Positions 42,436-51,539 of a stretch of 64,000 bases of DNA are shown piece by piece. A program made the translations under genes and the position numbers. The notes below the pieces were generated by a model. That model made no database searches. It was not told the origin of the DNA and saw nothing but the letters and a program-made list of their open reading frames with translations. Position 1 is the first letter of the stretch. Every line of letters starts with the position of its first letter. Origin of the DNA: Persephonella sp. KM09-Lau-8 (GTDB lineage: Bacteria > Aquificota > Aquificia > Aquificales > Hydrogenothermaceae); NCBI RefSeq assembly GCF_000703085.1, contig NZ_JNLL01000001.1:806001-870000 (forward strand), given 5' to 3'.

Positions 42436-43656
42436 TTATTGATTTTCCATAAAGTTTTCGTAATAGGTTATAGCTTCAAGCTCTGCGGAAAGGAGGTCTT
42501 CAATAGCAAGGCCTGTTTTATTCAGATGCTCAACTGCTTCATTCAAGTTATCTTTTTCAATAGACTCAATTGCTTTTAGCAGATGTCCAAGGGTTCCTTC
42601 ATATTTCGTTAAAGCAAGCTTTATATCATCCTCTATATAAAGCTCTTCCACTATCTCTTCCATTGGTTTATTCAGAATCACATCAATAAGGGACAACATT
42701 CCAGTTATATAAGCTTTATCCATAAATGTAATATCTGAACTAATTTTAGAAACAAGGATTTCCATCATTTTGCCACGGATTACAGCCCTTTCCAGTAATG
42801 GATTAAGTTTTACATCTCCACCTTCAGAAGCAAAAAGCTGTAATATAACCCATTTCTGAATATTTGAATATCCAAGAATAGATAAAGCCTGTCTTATGGA
42901 ATGTATTTTGTGCCTTAAATAAAAGAAAGGCGAGTTGATAAATTTTAGTAGCTTATATGCAAGGTCTGGATATCCTTTAATAAATCTTTCTATTTCAGAT
43001 ATATCCTGTTCTAAAATAGCCATTTTAAGAAGTTTCATCAAAGCCATTTTATAGGATGATACCTGTTTATTCTTAAAAACAGATGGCTTTTCAAAGAAAA
43101 ATCCCTGAAAATAATCAAATCCCAGTTCTTTTGCAAGTATAAAATCCTTTTCAGTTTCAACTTTTACAGCTATTAGTTTTAGAGGATATTTTTTTAAAAA
43201 TTCTACAGCCTCTTTAAGTTCTATATCTGAATACTCTTTGATATTTAGCTTTACATAATCAACTATCTCAAAAAGAGGTGTCAGGAAGTCTGACATTTTT
43301 ACATCATCAAGAGCTACTTCAAAACCCTTTTTCTTTACCATATGTATACTATCTATAATGAATTTGTTCACTTTATCTATTTTTCCTATTTCAAGAACAA
43401 TTTTGTTCTCAGGTAAAAGCTCTATTAACTCGCCCTCTATGAATTCTGGGGTTACATTGATAAATCCCCTTTTATTACTAATAATATCCTTGAAATCCAT
43501 ATAAGACATTATGTTCATAATCACACGGGCAGTGGCTTCAATACTGTCCTTTATAACTGCGTAATTATCCTCTTTATCTCTAAAAAGCAGTTCATATCCG
43601 AAAATATTTATATTCTTATCTAATATGGGTTGCCTTCCTAAATATATCTCTTTCAT
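42436..43656 (-). CDS. EAL-like/HDOD signalling protein
   Basis: 406 aa, YuxH-type. The N-terminal half is EAL-like (GRQPILDKNINIFGYELLFRD) but the EAL triplet reads ELL and the later AEGVET motif reads AVKVETEKDF, so catalysis of c-di-GMP is doubtful; ALDDVK is kept. The C-terminal half (about 195-400) is HDOD (MALMKLLKMAILEQD, FINSPFFYLRHKIHSIRQALSILGY). Likely a signalling adaptor. Divergent from nadE. Confidence 0.88.
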   Translation of the reverse strand: MKEIYLGRQPILDKNINIFGYELLFRDKEDNYAVIKDSIEATARVIMNIMSYMDFKDIISNKRGFINVTPEFIEGELIELLPENKIVLEIGKIDKVNKFIIDSIHMVKKKGFEVALDDVKMSDFLTPLFEIVDYVKLNIKEYSDIELKEAVEFLKKYPLKLIAVKVETEKDFILAKELGFDYFQGFFFEKPSVFKNKQVSSYKMALMKLLKMAILEQDISEIERFIKGYPDLAYKLLKFINSPFFYLRHKIHSIRQALSILGYSNIQKWVILQLFASEGGDVKLNPLLERAVIRGKMMEILVSKISSDITFMDKAYITGMLSLIDVILNKPMEEIVEELYIEDDIKLALTKYEGTLGHLLKAIESIEKDNLNEAVEHLNKTGLAIEDLLSAELEAITYYENFMENQ

Positions 43657-43758
43657 CGAAAACCCTTATATGGTCTTATATTAAATTATCGTAAATTTTA
43701 ATAGTTATCGTTAATTCAATTATAGTATATAATTTGAAAAAAAAGATGGGGTTTTCCA

Positions 43759-45483
43759 ATGAAAAAGCTGAGACTATGCCTTGCCCAGATAAATTCCACT
43801 GTTGGAGACCTTGAAGGAAATACCCAGAAAATAATAGATGCAATCCATGAAGCACAAAAACATGAAGTAGATATAATAGCTTTTCCAGAGCTGGCTATAA
43901 CAGGATATCCACCTGAAGATCTATTACTAAAACCTGCTTTTATAAACAAAAATCTTGAACAGCTGGAAAAAATAGCAAAAGAAAGCAAAGACATAATCTC
44001 AATTGTTGGTTTTGTTGATAAACAAGAGGATATTTTTAATGCTGCAGCTGTGTTACTAAATGGCCAGATTCTCACAAAATATCACAAAAACTTTTTACCA
44101 AACTATGGAGTTTTTGATGAGGTCAGATATTTTCAGAGAGGAAATGAGATAACTCTGTTAAATATTGAAGGCTATAAGATTGGTCTTTCTATTTGTGAGG
44201 ATATCTGGTATCCGGAAAATCCGATTAATATTCAGGCTATAGAAGGTGCAGAGCTTATTATCAATATAAATGCTTCTCCATATCATATCGGAAAAGTCAA
44301 AGAAAGAGAAGATATGCTCAAAGTTAGAGCACGGGATAATCTAATATCCATTGCTTATGTAAATCTTGTAGGTGGTCAGGATGAACTGGTCTTTGATGGA
44401 AATAGCTTTGTAGTCGGTGCAGGAGGAGAAATTCTGGCAAAAGGTCTTGCTTTCCAGGAAGATATGGTCTATTGCGATATTGATCTTGATTCAATTTTCA
44501 GAAAACAGCTCAAAGATAACAGACTAAGAAATCTAAGAGCACAATACAAAAGGGAAGAGAGAGTAATAGAAGTCTTTACGGACTATAAAATTAAGGATAA
44601 GTTTGAGGTTATCCCCCAGAGAATAGAGATGGATCAGACAGAGGCAGAGGAAATCTACTCTGCTCTGGTTACAGGATTAAGGGATTATATAAAGAAAAAT
44701 AATTTTGAAAAAGTAGTTATAGGACTCAGTGGAGGAATAGATAGCTCCTTAACTGCAACTATTGCCGTTGATGCCCTTGGAAAAGAAAATGTAAAAGGTG
44801 TGCTGATGCCTTCCCAGTATACATCAAAAGAGAGTATTGAGGATGCAGAGCAACTGGCTAAAAATCTTGGTATAGAAATTTTCACATTACCAATAACAGA
44901 GATATTCCAGAAATATCTGGAAGAATTATCCCCTGTATTTGAGGGAAAAAAACCAGATACTACAGAAGAAAATCTTCAGGCAAGGATAAGAGGAAACTTA
45001 CTTATGGCTTTATCCAACAAATTTGGCTGGATTGTTATTGCAACAGGAAACAAATCAGAGATGAGCGTAGGATATGCAACTCTTTACGGAGATATGGTTG
45101 GTGGCTTTGCTGTCCTGAAAGATGTTTACAAAACAAAGGTATATGAACTTGCTCAATACAGAAACTCAATATCTCCTGTTATCCCAGAAAGAGTGCTGGA
45201 AAAACCACCTTCAGCAGAACTTAGACCAGACCAGAAGGATGAAGATGAGCTGCTACCTTATGTAATCTTAGACCAGATAATCTACTACTATGTAGAAGAG
45301 GATTTACCTGCCGAAGACATAATAAAACTTGGATTTGATAAAGAAAGTGTGGAAAAAGTCATAAAAATGATAGACAGAAATGAGTATAAAAGAAGACAGG
45401 CACCAATAGGAATAAGAATAACAAAAAGGGGCTTTGGTAAAGACAGAAGAATGCCAATAACAAATAAATACAGGGAGATATAA
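43759..45483 (+). CDS. nadE: Glutamine-dependent NAD+ synthetase
   Basis: NadE makes NAD from deamido-NAD, ATP and glutamine. It is 574 aa. An N-terminal nitrilase-type glutaminase domain (catalytic Cys146 in LSICEDIW; Glu in FPELAITGYPPEDLL) is followed by the synthetase domain with the P-loop IGLSGGIDSSL near residue 322, then ATGNKSEMSVGYATLYGD. A -10-like TATAAT is about 30 bases before the start. Confidence 0.97.
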   Translation: MKKLRLCLAQINSTVGDLEGNTQKIIDAIHEAQKHEVDIIAFPELAITGYPPEDLLLKPAFINKNLEQLEKIAKESKDIISIVGFVDKQEDIFNAAAVLLNGQILTKYHKNFLPNYGVFDEVRYFQRGNEITLLNIEGYKIGLSICEDIWYPENPINIQAIEGAELIININASPYHIGKVKEREDMLKVRARDNLISIAYVNLVGGQDELVFDGNSFVVGAGGEILAKGLAFQEDMVYCDIDLDSIFRKQLKDNRLRNLRAQYKREERVIEVFTDYKIKDKFEVIPQRIEMDQTEAEEIYSALVTGLRDYIKKNNFEKVVIGLSGGIDSSLTATIAVDALGKENVKGVLMPSQYTSKESIEDAEQLAKNLGIEIFTLPITEIFQKYLEELSPVFEGKKPDTTEENLQARIRGNLLMALSNKFGWIVIATGNKSEMSVGYATLYGDMVGGFAVLKDVYKTKVYELAQYRNSISPVIPERVLEKPPSAELRPDQKDEDELLPYVILDQIIYYYVEEDLPAEDIIKLGFDKESVEKVIKMIDRNEYKRRQAPIGIRITKRGFGKDRRMPITNKYREI

Positions 45484-45484
45484 A

Positions 45485-45676
45485 ATGAGGGATTTGGCAG
45501 CATTTATTTTGGCGGCAGCGGCATCATTTGCGTTTTTTTACAGACTTTTTAGCAAGAAAAAACAGGAAACAAAGCAGATTGATATTGAACAACCAGAAGA
45601 ACTGAAACCCTTTGCACCTTCTGGAAAAATGGTAGAAGTGCTTAAAAGATTTAATGAGATGAAGCAAAAAATATAA
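45485..45676 (+). CDS. Small membrane protein
   Basis: 63 aa with one N-terminal transmembrane helix (about residues 4-20) and a charged cytoplasmic tail. Family not recognised. It starts one base after the nadE stop (TAAAATG) and its stop abuts the stop of convergent nth. Translational coupling suggests a real gene. Confidence 0.6.
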   Translation: MRDLAAFILAAAASFAFFYRLFSKKKQETKQIDIEQPEELKPFAPSGKMVEVLKRFNEMKQKI

Positions 45677-46336
45677 TTATCTATGTCTATCTACTCCTAC
45701 TTTTTCGCAATACTGGGAGACAGGGCATTTAGAGCAAAAAGGGGATACCGGTTTACATATAGTCTGACCAAAGGCAACAAGCAGGTCATTTATTTTGTTC
45801 CAGTATTCTCTGGGAACCTTTTTCATTAACTCCTGCTCTGTTTCCTCAGGGGTCTTTGTTTTTACAAAGCCCAGTCTGTTTGTAATCCGGTGAACGTGGA
45901 CATCAACACATATTGCAGGTTTATTAAATGACAAAGCAAGCACCAGATTTGCCGTTTTTCTACCAACCCCGGGAAGTTTAAGGAGCTCTTCAAGGCTGTT
46001 AGGCACATGACCGTTATATTTTTCAACAAGAATTCGGGATATTTCTTTTATTGTTTTTGCTTTATTTCTATAAAATCCTGCCGGATATATAGCTTTGGCA
46101 ATTTCTTCTTCTGAAAGCTTAAGCATATCATAAGGATTGTCTGCCAGTTTAAATAATCTTTCTGAAGCTTCAGCTGTTACTTCATCTTTTGTCCTGAGAC
46201 TGATTATTGTTGAGATTAAAATCTGAAAGGGTGTTCTGTGTTCTCTTTTAGCCATTAGAGATACGACAGGAGCATTCCATTTTGGGAATTCCTTTTCCAG
46301 TATATCAAGCACTTTTATAAAGGTTTTGCTGTCCAT
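45677..46336 (-). CDS. nth: Endonuclease III
   Basis: Nth is a DNA glycosylase/AP lyase for oxidised pyrimidines. It is 219 aa. The helix-hairpin-helix [13 protein letters not shown], catalytic Lys in that loop and Asp in [13 protein letters not shown] are seen, and the [4Fe-4S] loop C-x6-C-x2-C-x5-C ([17 protein letters not shown]) is intact. Confidence 0.96.
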   Translation of the reverse strand: MDSKTFIKVLDILEKEFPKWNAPVVSLMAKREHRTPFQILISTIISLRTKDEVTAEASERLFKLADNPYDMLKLSEEEIAKAIYPAGFYRNKAKTIKEISRILVEKYNGHVPNSLEELLKLPGVGRKTANLVLALSFNKPAICVDVHVHRITNRLGFVKTKTPEETEQELMKKVPREYWNKINDLLVAFGQTICKPVSPFCSKCPVSQYCEKVGVDRHR

Positions 46337-46358
46337 AAAAAAAGATTATACTAAATGT

Positions 46359-47174
46359 ATGGGTGTGCTTGTTACTATTTTAGTTATTTTTATAAGTTTA
46401 GGTTTTTTCTTAAAACCAAAGGCAGAGGATATATATCCCAATACATTTTATCCGGGAAGTATCCATATTTTAAAAAATACAACAGGTTCATATATAGAAC
46501 TAAAAACAAACTATGGAACATTTAGATTTCCTATAAAAGATAAGAATGCATTTTTTGCAATTTCTTATAAAGCAAAGGGAGTAGCTATTTTAGATGTTAT
46601 AAAAGATGGTCAGGTGGTTTATCGGCGGTATTTAGTGATAAAAGATAAATATTTTAGAGTTTCAAGAATATATGTTAAAAAAAGAAAACTGACAAAAAAA
46701 GTTTTGGAAAGAATACGTAAAGAATACAAACTTTTAAGAAAAATATTTAAGACCTATACTCCTAAAAAATTTACAGAGAATCACTTTATAAAACCCCTTA
46801 AATACTTGAAAATATCTACACCATTTGGAGCAAAAAGGATAATCAACGATACAAAAAAATCTATCCACTGGGGCACTGACTTTAAAGCCCCCAGAGGTGA
46901 ACCAGTTTTTGCATCTCTTACAGGAAAAGTAGCATTGGCAAGGGAGCTTTACTATACAGGAAATACGGTAATTATTGACCATGGTCTTGGCCTTTTTACC
47001 CTTTATGCCCATTTATCAAAAATTTCAGTCAAAGAAGGACAGATTGTAAAAGGTGGACAGATTATTGGAAAAGTAGGTTCAACAGGGAGGTCAACAGGAC
47101 CTCATCTGCACTTTGGTGTTTATATAAATGATATAAAAGTTGACCCAATGTTAGCCTTAAAGCTGAAACTGTAA
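46359..47174 (+). CDS. M23-family (LytM) metallopeptidase
   Basis: A peptidoglycan endopeptidase or its activator, exported. About 271 aa from ATG 46359 (MGVLVTILVIFISLGFF, signal or anchor); the longer frame from TTG 46326 overlaps nth. The C-terminal M23 domain has HWGTDFKAPRGEPVFA (zinc His and Asp), VIIDHGLGLFTLYAHL and the STGPHLHFGVY HxH motif, so it should be active. A TATACT box ends 6 bases before the ATG, so the mRNA may be leaderless. Confidence 0.92.
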   Translation: MGVLVTILVIFISLGFFLKPKAEDIYPNTFYPGSIHILKNTTGSYIELKTNYGTFRFPIKDKNAFFAISYKAKGVAILDVIKDGQVVYRRYLVIKDKYFRVSRIYVKKRKLTKKVLERIRKEYKLLRKIFKTYTPKKFTENHFIKPLKYLKISTPFGAKRIINDTKKSIHWGTDFKAPRGEPVFASLTGKVALARELYYTGNTVIIDHGLGLFTLYAHLSKISVKEGQIVKGGQIIGKVGSTGRSTGPHLHFGVYINDIKVDPMLALKLKL

Positions 47175-47207
47175 TATATTGTTAAAAAACTTTTTCAGGG
47201 GAAAGGA

Positions 47208-49808
47208 ATGTCAGAAAAGAAAGAAAACATCACCCCTATGCTTGCCCAGTATCACAGAATTAAAAATGAGTATCCTGATGCCCTTGTTTTATATAGATTA
47301 GGCGATTTTTATGAGATGTTCTATGAAGATGCATATATCGGAGCCAGAGATTTAAATATAGCTCTTACCAGAAAGAAGGTTGGAAAATCTGCAGATATTC
47401 CAATGTGTGGAATTCCCTATCATGCTGCAGACAGTTATATTAGTCGACTTGTTGCGAAGGGTCATAAAGTCGCAATATGTGAACAGCTTGAGGATGCTTC
47501 AAAAGCCAAAGGAATAGTCAAAAGGGATGTAATTAGAGTAATAACCCCAGGGACATACTTTGAAAACGAAAAGCTGAAATCCGCTCTTGTTTCAATACTC
47601 CCAGAAGGAAATAAATACGGAGTTTCATACATAAACCTTTCTACAGGTGAGTTTTTTGCAACAACAACAGACCTTGATGGCTTAATAGCATTTTTGGGAA
47701 AATTCCAGCCAAAAGAGATACTACTTCCTGAAAACACTGAAATACCGGAGATAAAGGAAAATTTCAGAAATATATTTGTATCCCATGTTCCCCAAGACTT
47801 TTTCTCTCAAGAAAAGCTAAAAAACCTTTTAGACTTTTTTAAAACAAGCCATTACTCATCATTTGGATTTTCAGACAAGGATATAACTGCCCTTTTATCA
47901 GCTGCCGCAGTTCTTGAGTATGTCAAAATTACCCAGAAGCAATTCTTACCTTTTATAAATCCTTTAAAGCAGTATCAGGGAGATATTTACATAAGACTTG
48001 ATTACTCAGCCCAGAAACATCTTGAACTTACAACAGCAAATGAAGGGAATGTCCCTCTCTTCAGGGTTATAGATAGAACCCTTACAGGAATGGGAAAAAG
48101 AAAATTAAAGTTTTTCCTGTTACATCCATTAAAAAACAAAAATCTGATACAACAAAGACTGGAATTTGTCTCTGAACTCTTTGAAAATTCGAATCTCAGG
48201 GAAAAAATAAGAGAAATACTTAATGAAATTTTTGATGTGGAAAGGCTTATCTCAAAAATATCCTCAAATACAATGACCCCTCGGGATATGGTTGCCCTCA
48301 GAACATCTTTAAAGCATATAAGGGAGCTTAAATCTCTACAAAATCAAATAAAGTCTGAATATGGAAAACAGCTATTTGAAAATATACAGGATTTCTCTTA
48401 TTTAATAGGTAAGCTGGAAAAATATCTTGAGGATAATCCACCAATACATCTGAAAGAAGGAGGATTAATCAAAAAGGGAGTTCATCCAGACCTTGACGAG
48501 CTTAAGGAAATCAAAGAAAAAGGAAATCAATGGGTAAAAGAGTATCAGGAAGAGCTTAGAGAAGAAACAGGTATCCAGAGTCTTAAAATAGGCTACAACA
48601 AGGTAATGGGCTATTATATAGAAGTAACAAAGCCTAACCTGAAATTCGTCCCCTCATACTTCAGAAGAAGACAGACCCTTTCAAATGCAGAAAGATTCAC
48701 AACAGAAAAACTCCAGAGATTTGAGGAAAAAATCCTGTCTGCAGATGAAAAGATAAAAGCCCTTGAGTATGAAATATTTATGCAAATCAGGGAAGAGGTT
48801 TCCCAAAACGCAGAAAAGATTGCAAAAACAGCCCAGAATGTTGGTTTTATAGATGCCATTCAATCCCTTGCCACAATATCTGTGGAAAAAGGCTGGACAA
48901 AGCCAGAAATAACAGAAGATTATGGGATATTTATTCAGGAGGGATATCATCCTGTAATAAAAGAGTTTGTGAATGATTTTGTTCCAAATGATTTAAAGAT
49001 GGATAAAAATTCCTTCTTCCATATAATCACAGGTCCCAATATGGCCGGTAAAAGCACATTTATAAGACAATCAGCAATAATACTAATTCTGGCACAGGCA
49101 GGCTCATTTGTCCCTGCCAAAAAGGCAAAAATCTCTATTGTTGATGGAATATTCACCAGAATAGGCTCCGGAGATGTGCTGTCAAAAGGACTTTCAACAT
49201 TTATGGTTGAGATGCTTGAGATGGCAAATATCCTGAATAATATAACCTCAAAAAGCTTTGTTGTTCTTGATGAGGTTGGAAGAGGAACCAGCACCTACGA
49301 TGGTCTTTCAATTGCATGGGCTATCTCAGAATATATAAGCCAGAAAATAAAGGCAAAAACATTATTTGCCACCCATTACCATGAACTAACCAAATTAGAA
49401 GAGGAGATAAAAGGGGTCAAAAACTACCACATGGAAATCTTAGAGCAAAAAGGGGATATAAAGTTTCTATTCAAAGTAAAAGAAGGCTTCACAAACAAAA
49501 GTTATGGTGTCCATGTGGCAAAACTTGCAGGAATAAAGGAAGAAATAATTAAAAGGGCTTATGAAATTCTGTATCATCTTGAGGAAGAGCAGGAGAAAAA
49601 AATAGATGAGACTATAATAAATCTATCCCAGAAAAAAGAGGAATATCTGCCGTTATTCAGGGAGTTGGAAGAAAAGGAACAAACTCCAGACCACATCCAG
49701 CAACTAATAAAAGAGATTGAAAGTATTGATATAGCCACAATGACACCTATAGATGCAATAGTCTTCCTAAATCAGCTAAAAACAAAGATAAAACAGTTTA
49801 AAAATTAA
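47208..49808 (+). CDS. mutS: DNA mismatch repair protein MutS
   Basis: MutS recognises mismatches. It is 866 aa, full MutS1 form. The N-terminal mismatch reader has YRLGDFYEMFYEDA (the F-x-E motif), core and clamp domains follow, and the ATPase has Walker A TGPNMAGKST (near residue 608), VDGIFTRIGSGD, LDEVGRGTSTYDG and FATHYHEL. A -GGGGAAAGGAATG- type ribosome site precedes it. The small RNA terminator lies just downstream on the other strand. Confidence 0.97.
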   Translation: MSEKKENITPMLAQYHRIKNEYPDALVLYRLGDFYEMFYEDAYIGARDLNIALTRKKVGKSADIPMCGIPYHAADSYISRLVAKGHKVAICEQLEDASKAKGIVKRDVIRVITPGTYFENEKLKSALVSILPEGNKYGVSYINLSTGEFFATTTDLDGLIAFLGKFQPKEILLPENTEIPEIKENFRNIFVSHVPQDFFSQEKLKNLLDFFKTSHYSSFGFSDKDITALLSAAAVLEYVKITQKQFLPFINPLKQYQGDIYIRLDYSAQKHLELTTANEGNVPLFRVIDRTLTGMGKRKLKFFLLHPLKNKNLIQQRLEFVSELFENSNLREKIREILNEIFDVERLISKISSNTMTPRDMVALRTSLKHIRELKSLQNQIKSEYGKQLFENIQDFSYLIGKLEKYLEDNPPIHLKEGGLIKKGVHPDLDELKEIKEKGNQWVKEYQEELREETGIQSLKIGYNKVMGYYIEVTKPNLKFVPSYFRRRQTLSNAERFTTEKLQRFEEKILSADEKIKALEYEIFMQIREEVSQNAEKIAKTAQNVGFIDAIQSLATISVEKGWTKPEITEDYGIFIQEGYHPVIKEFVNDFVPNDLKMDKNSFFHIITGPNMAGKSTFIRQSAIILILAQAGSFVPAKKAKISIVDGIFTRIGSGDVLSKGLSTFMVEMLEMANILNNITSKSFVVLDEVGRGTSTYDGLSIAWAISEYISQKIKAKTLFATHYHELTKLEEEIKGVKNYHMEILEQKGDIKFLFKVKEGFTNKSYGVHVAKLAGIKEEIIKRAYEILYHLEEEQEKKIDETIINLSQKKEEYLPLFRELEEKEQTPDHIQQLIKEIESIDIATMTPIDAIVFLNQLKTKIKQFKN

Positions 49809-49907
49809 AAAGGGCGGTATCTTTTGATACCGCCAGAAATAGGAGGTTAGGAGGGCCATGAGAGGAAACACAGCTTCAGGTGCTGCGTGTCCCACTAACC
49901 TGAGGGG
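49806..49907 (-). ncRNA. Candidate small RNA with CCUCC motifs
   Basis: About 100 nt, with its own promoter (-35 TTGATT at 49941-49936, 16-base spacer, -10 TATAAT at 49919-49914) and its own terminator (GGCGGTATC, AAAA loop, GATACCGCC, then CTTTTT; stem 49834-49813). Between them the RNA can close a 7-bp stem (AGGUUAG with CUAACCU) around an inner hairpin (CAC-AGC arms, loop ACCUGAA). The single-stranded part is C/U-rich and contains CCUCC twice, complementary to Shine-Dalgarno sequences. It matches no class I recognise; SRP RNA, 6S and tmRNA features are missing. Confidence 0.65.
49813..49834 (-). terminator. Terminator of the small RNA (may also end mutS mRNA)
   Basis: Perfect 9-bp stem with a 4-base loop. 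The T-run follows only on the minus strand, so it is oriented for the small RNA; in the mutS direction there is no T-run. Confidence 0.85.
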
Positions 49908-49913
49908 ATTTGT

Positions 49914-49941
49914 ATTATATGCAAAAAATGAAAAAAATCAA
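49914..49941 (-). promoter_or_regulatory. Promoter of the candidate small RNA
   Basis: TTGATT (49941-49936), 16 bases, perfect TATAAT (49919-49914) on the minus strand, starting 15 bases after the stop of the upstream hypothetical gene. Confidence 0.65.
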
Positions 49942-49955
49942 TACCTTATATCAGA

Positions 49956-50261
49956 TTAAAGGATATGTTTTGCCATTGTGTTAAAAACTATTTCTACAGC
50001 CTGATCAGGATGTTCAAGTGTAAAATCTGCCTCAATTCCAACATCACCAAAGGTTTTAAAATACCTTATAATACGGTAGTGTTTTTTACCATCTTCTTCT
50101 TTCCTTGCAAGAAAAAAAACCACATTTCCAACCTTTCCCGGCTGAACAGCAGATAAAACTGTATACCCTTTCAATGCTTTATAAAGTGGTTCTCCGTCGG
50201 GAAGTTCAAACTCCTTCATAAGTGGAAGAACATCCTGAGGTTCTTCTATTTTCATCTCCAT
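49956..50261 (-). CDS. Hypothetical protein
   Basis: 101 aa soluble acidic protein with a likely alpha-beta fold (GYTVLSAVQPGKVGNVVFFLARKEE). Family not recognised. AGGAG precedes ATG 50261. It lies between rluB and the small RNA and is in the same direction as both. Confidence 0.7.
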   Translation of the reverse strand: MEMKIEEPQDVLPLMKEFELPDGEPLYKALKGYTVLSAVQPGKVGNVVFFLARKEEDGKKHYRIIRYFKTFGDVGIEADFTLEHPDQAVEIVFNTMAKHIL

Positions 50262-50298
50262 GATAAATTCTCCTGACTTTTTCTTTAAATATAACTCT

Positions 50299-51036
50299 CT
50301 AACTTTTTTCTGTCATTCTTACGGTTCTCTGGAGTTCTTTCTCAGAAATATGCTCCCACTCTTTAGGTTTCAGATTGTTCAACTTAACTCTGCCAACAGA
50401 TGTTCTTATCAGCCTTATAACAGGATGACCAAAAGCGGCCATAAATCTCCTTACTACCCTTTTCTGTCCTGAATGAATTGTAATTTCCAGAATTGTAGAA
50501 TTTCTTTTTTTCTTAATGATCTTTATATCATCAGGTTTAAGGAAGGTATCTTCAAGCTGTTTTCCTTTTCTCATGCTATTAAAGGTATCCAGATTAACTC
50601 TTCTTTTAACTTCTACTATATAAGTCTTAGGAATTTTATTTTTAGGGTGCATAAGTTTATTTGCAAACTCTCCATCATTTGTAAGTATCAGAAGACCTTC
50701 ACTGTCATAATCCAGTCTACCTGCCGGAAATACCTTTTCCTTTAGCCCAATCTCCTCAAATAAATCTGAAAGTGTTTTTCTGCCAAATTTGTCCTTACCC
50801 AGTTGGGTTAAGTATCCACGGGGTTTATATAGTTTTATATATACTTTCTTCCGAACTGGCTTTAATACTTTTCCCTCAACTTCGACCTTATCTTTTTCTG
50901 GATTTATCTTTAACCCCAGTTCTCTTACTACTTTACCATTTACTTTGACCTTTCCCTCCTGTATAAGCTGATCTGCTTTCCTTCTGGAACAGTATCCAGT
51001 TGATGCAATAAATTTGTTAAGTCTTACCTCCATCAT
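50299..51036 (-). CDS. rluB: RsuA/RluB-family rRNA pseudouridine synthase
   Basis: An rRNA modification enzyme, 245 aa. An N-terminal S4 RNA-binding domain (RLNKFIASTGYCSRRKADQLI) precedes the catalytic GRLDYDSEGLLILTNDG with the active Asp. KTYIVEV and HSGQKRVVRRFMAAFGHPVIRLIR complete the family pattern. RluB (23S U2605) is the best fit; RsuA (16S U516) or RluE cannot be fully excluded. Confidence 0.9.
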   Translation of the reverse strand: MMEVRLNKFIASTGYCSRRKADQLIQEGKVKVNGKVVRELGLKINPEKDKVEVEGKVLKPVRKKVYIKLYKPRGYLTQLGKDKFGRKTLSDLFEEIGLKEKVFPAGRLDYDSEGLLILTNDGEFANKLMHPKNKIPKTYIVEVKRRVNLDTFNSMRKGKQLEDTFLKPDDIKIIKKKRNSTILEITIHSGQKRVVRRFMAAFGHPVIRLIRTSVGRVKLNNLKPKEWEHISEKELQRTVRMTEKS

Positions 51037-51110
51037 AAATCCTTCTAAAAATTTTTAGGAAATTTAGTATATAACAACATAAATCTGACCAAAGTTTGTG
51101 CAAATTAGTA

Positions 51111-51139
51111 TTGACAATATACCAAAAAAGGCACATACT
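51111..51139 (+). promoter_or_regulatory. Cold-shock gene promoter
   Basis: Consensus TTGACA (51111-51116), 17-base spacer, CATACT (51134-51139). It predicts a leader of about 105 nt. Confidence 0.7.
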
Positions 51140-51152
51140 TATTGCAGAAGAT

Positions 51153-51209
51153 GTTTAAAGTCTCTCAGGGGAATTCCCCTATCAGAGCGCGCTCCCAGAG
51201 CCTTTAAAC
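51153..51209 (+). promoter_or_regulatory. Branched 5' leader structure of the cold-shock gene
   Basis: An outer 8-bp stem (GTTTAAAG 51153-51160 with CTTTAAAC 51202-51209) encloses two perfect palindromes, AGGGGAATTCCCCT (51167-51180) and GAGCGCGCTC (51185-51194). Nearby CTCT and AGAG segments allow other pairings, so the leader could switch shape with temperature. It ends 41 bases before the ATG. Confidence 0.65.
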
Positions 51210-51250
51210 TCTTCAAAAAAGTTAAATTTTATTTTGGAGGATTTTTAGTA

Positions 51251-51460
51251 ATGCGTCACACAGGTACAGTTAAATGGTTCAACTCAAAGAAAGGGTACGG
51301 CTTCATCACAAGAGATGACGGCCAGGGAGATGTTTTCGTTCACTTCTCAGCTATTCAGGGCGAAGGATTCAAAACTCTGGAAGAAGGCCAGAAAGTAGAG
51401 TTTGACATTGTTCAGGAAGAAAAAGGCGAAAAAGCACAAAACGTTGTAGTCAGCGAATAA
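51251..51460 (+). CDS. csp: Cold-shock domain protein
   Basis: 69 aa nucleic-acid chaperone. The CSD has RNP1-like [12 protein letters not shown] and RNP2-like DVFVHFSAI. The ATG at 51251 follows GGAGG by 10 bases; the frame stays open upstream, but that part is the structured leader and is not coding. Monocistronic, with its own promoter, leader and terminator. Confidence 0.97.
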   Translation: MRHTGTVKWFNSKKGYGFITRDDGQGDVFVHFSAIQGEGFKTLEEGQKVEFDIVQEEKGEKAQNVVVSE

Positions 51461-51476
51461 TCAATCTCTTCTCATA

Positions 51477-51502
51477 AAGGGGTGGAATTCCACCCCTTTT
51501 TT
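51477..51502 (+). terminator. Intrinsic terminator of the cold-shock gene
   Basis: AAGGGGTGG-AATT-CCACCCCTT followed by a T-run. Confidence 0.95.
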
Positions 51503-51539
51503 ATATTATCCTTAAAATCAAAAAATCTCAGGAAATCAG

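Noticed and set aside
49806-49907. SRP (4.5S) RNA, 6S RNA or tmRNA at this place
   Set aside because: The length fits SRP RNA, but the conserved apical GGAAGG...AGCAGC core is not present on either strand; 6S and tmRNA are longer and have other marks.
49858-49959. 33-codon ORF on the plus strand with GGAGGG before its ATG, behind mutS
   Set aside because: Its ribosome site is simply the complement of the CCUCC motifs of the minus-strand small RNA, and it runs through that RNA and its promoter. The peptide shows no sign of a real protein.
51098-51250. N-terminal extension of the cold-shock protein
   Set aside because: This stretch holds a promoter and a structured leader; the CSD starts normally at ATG 51251 with GGAGG.
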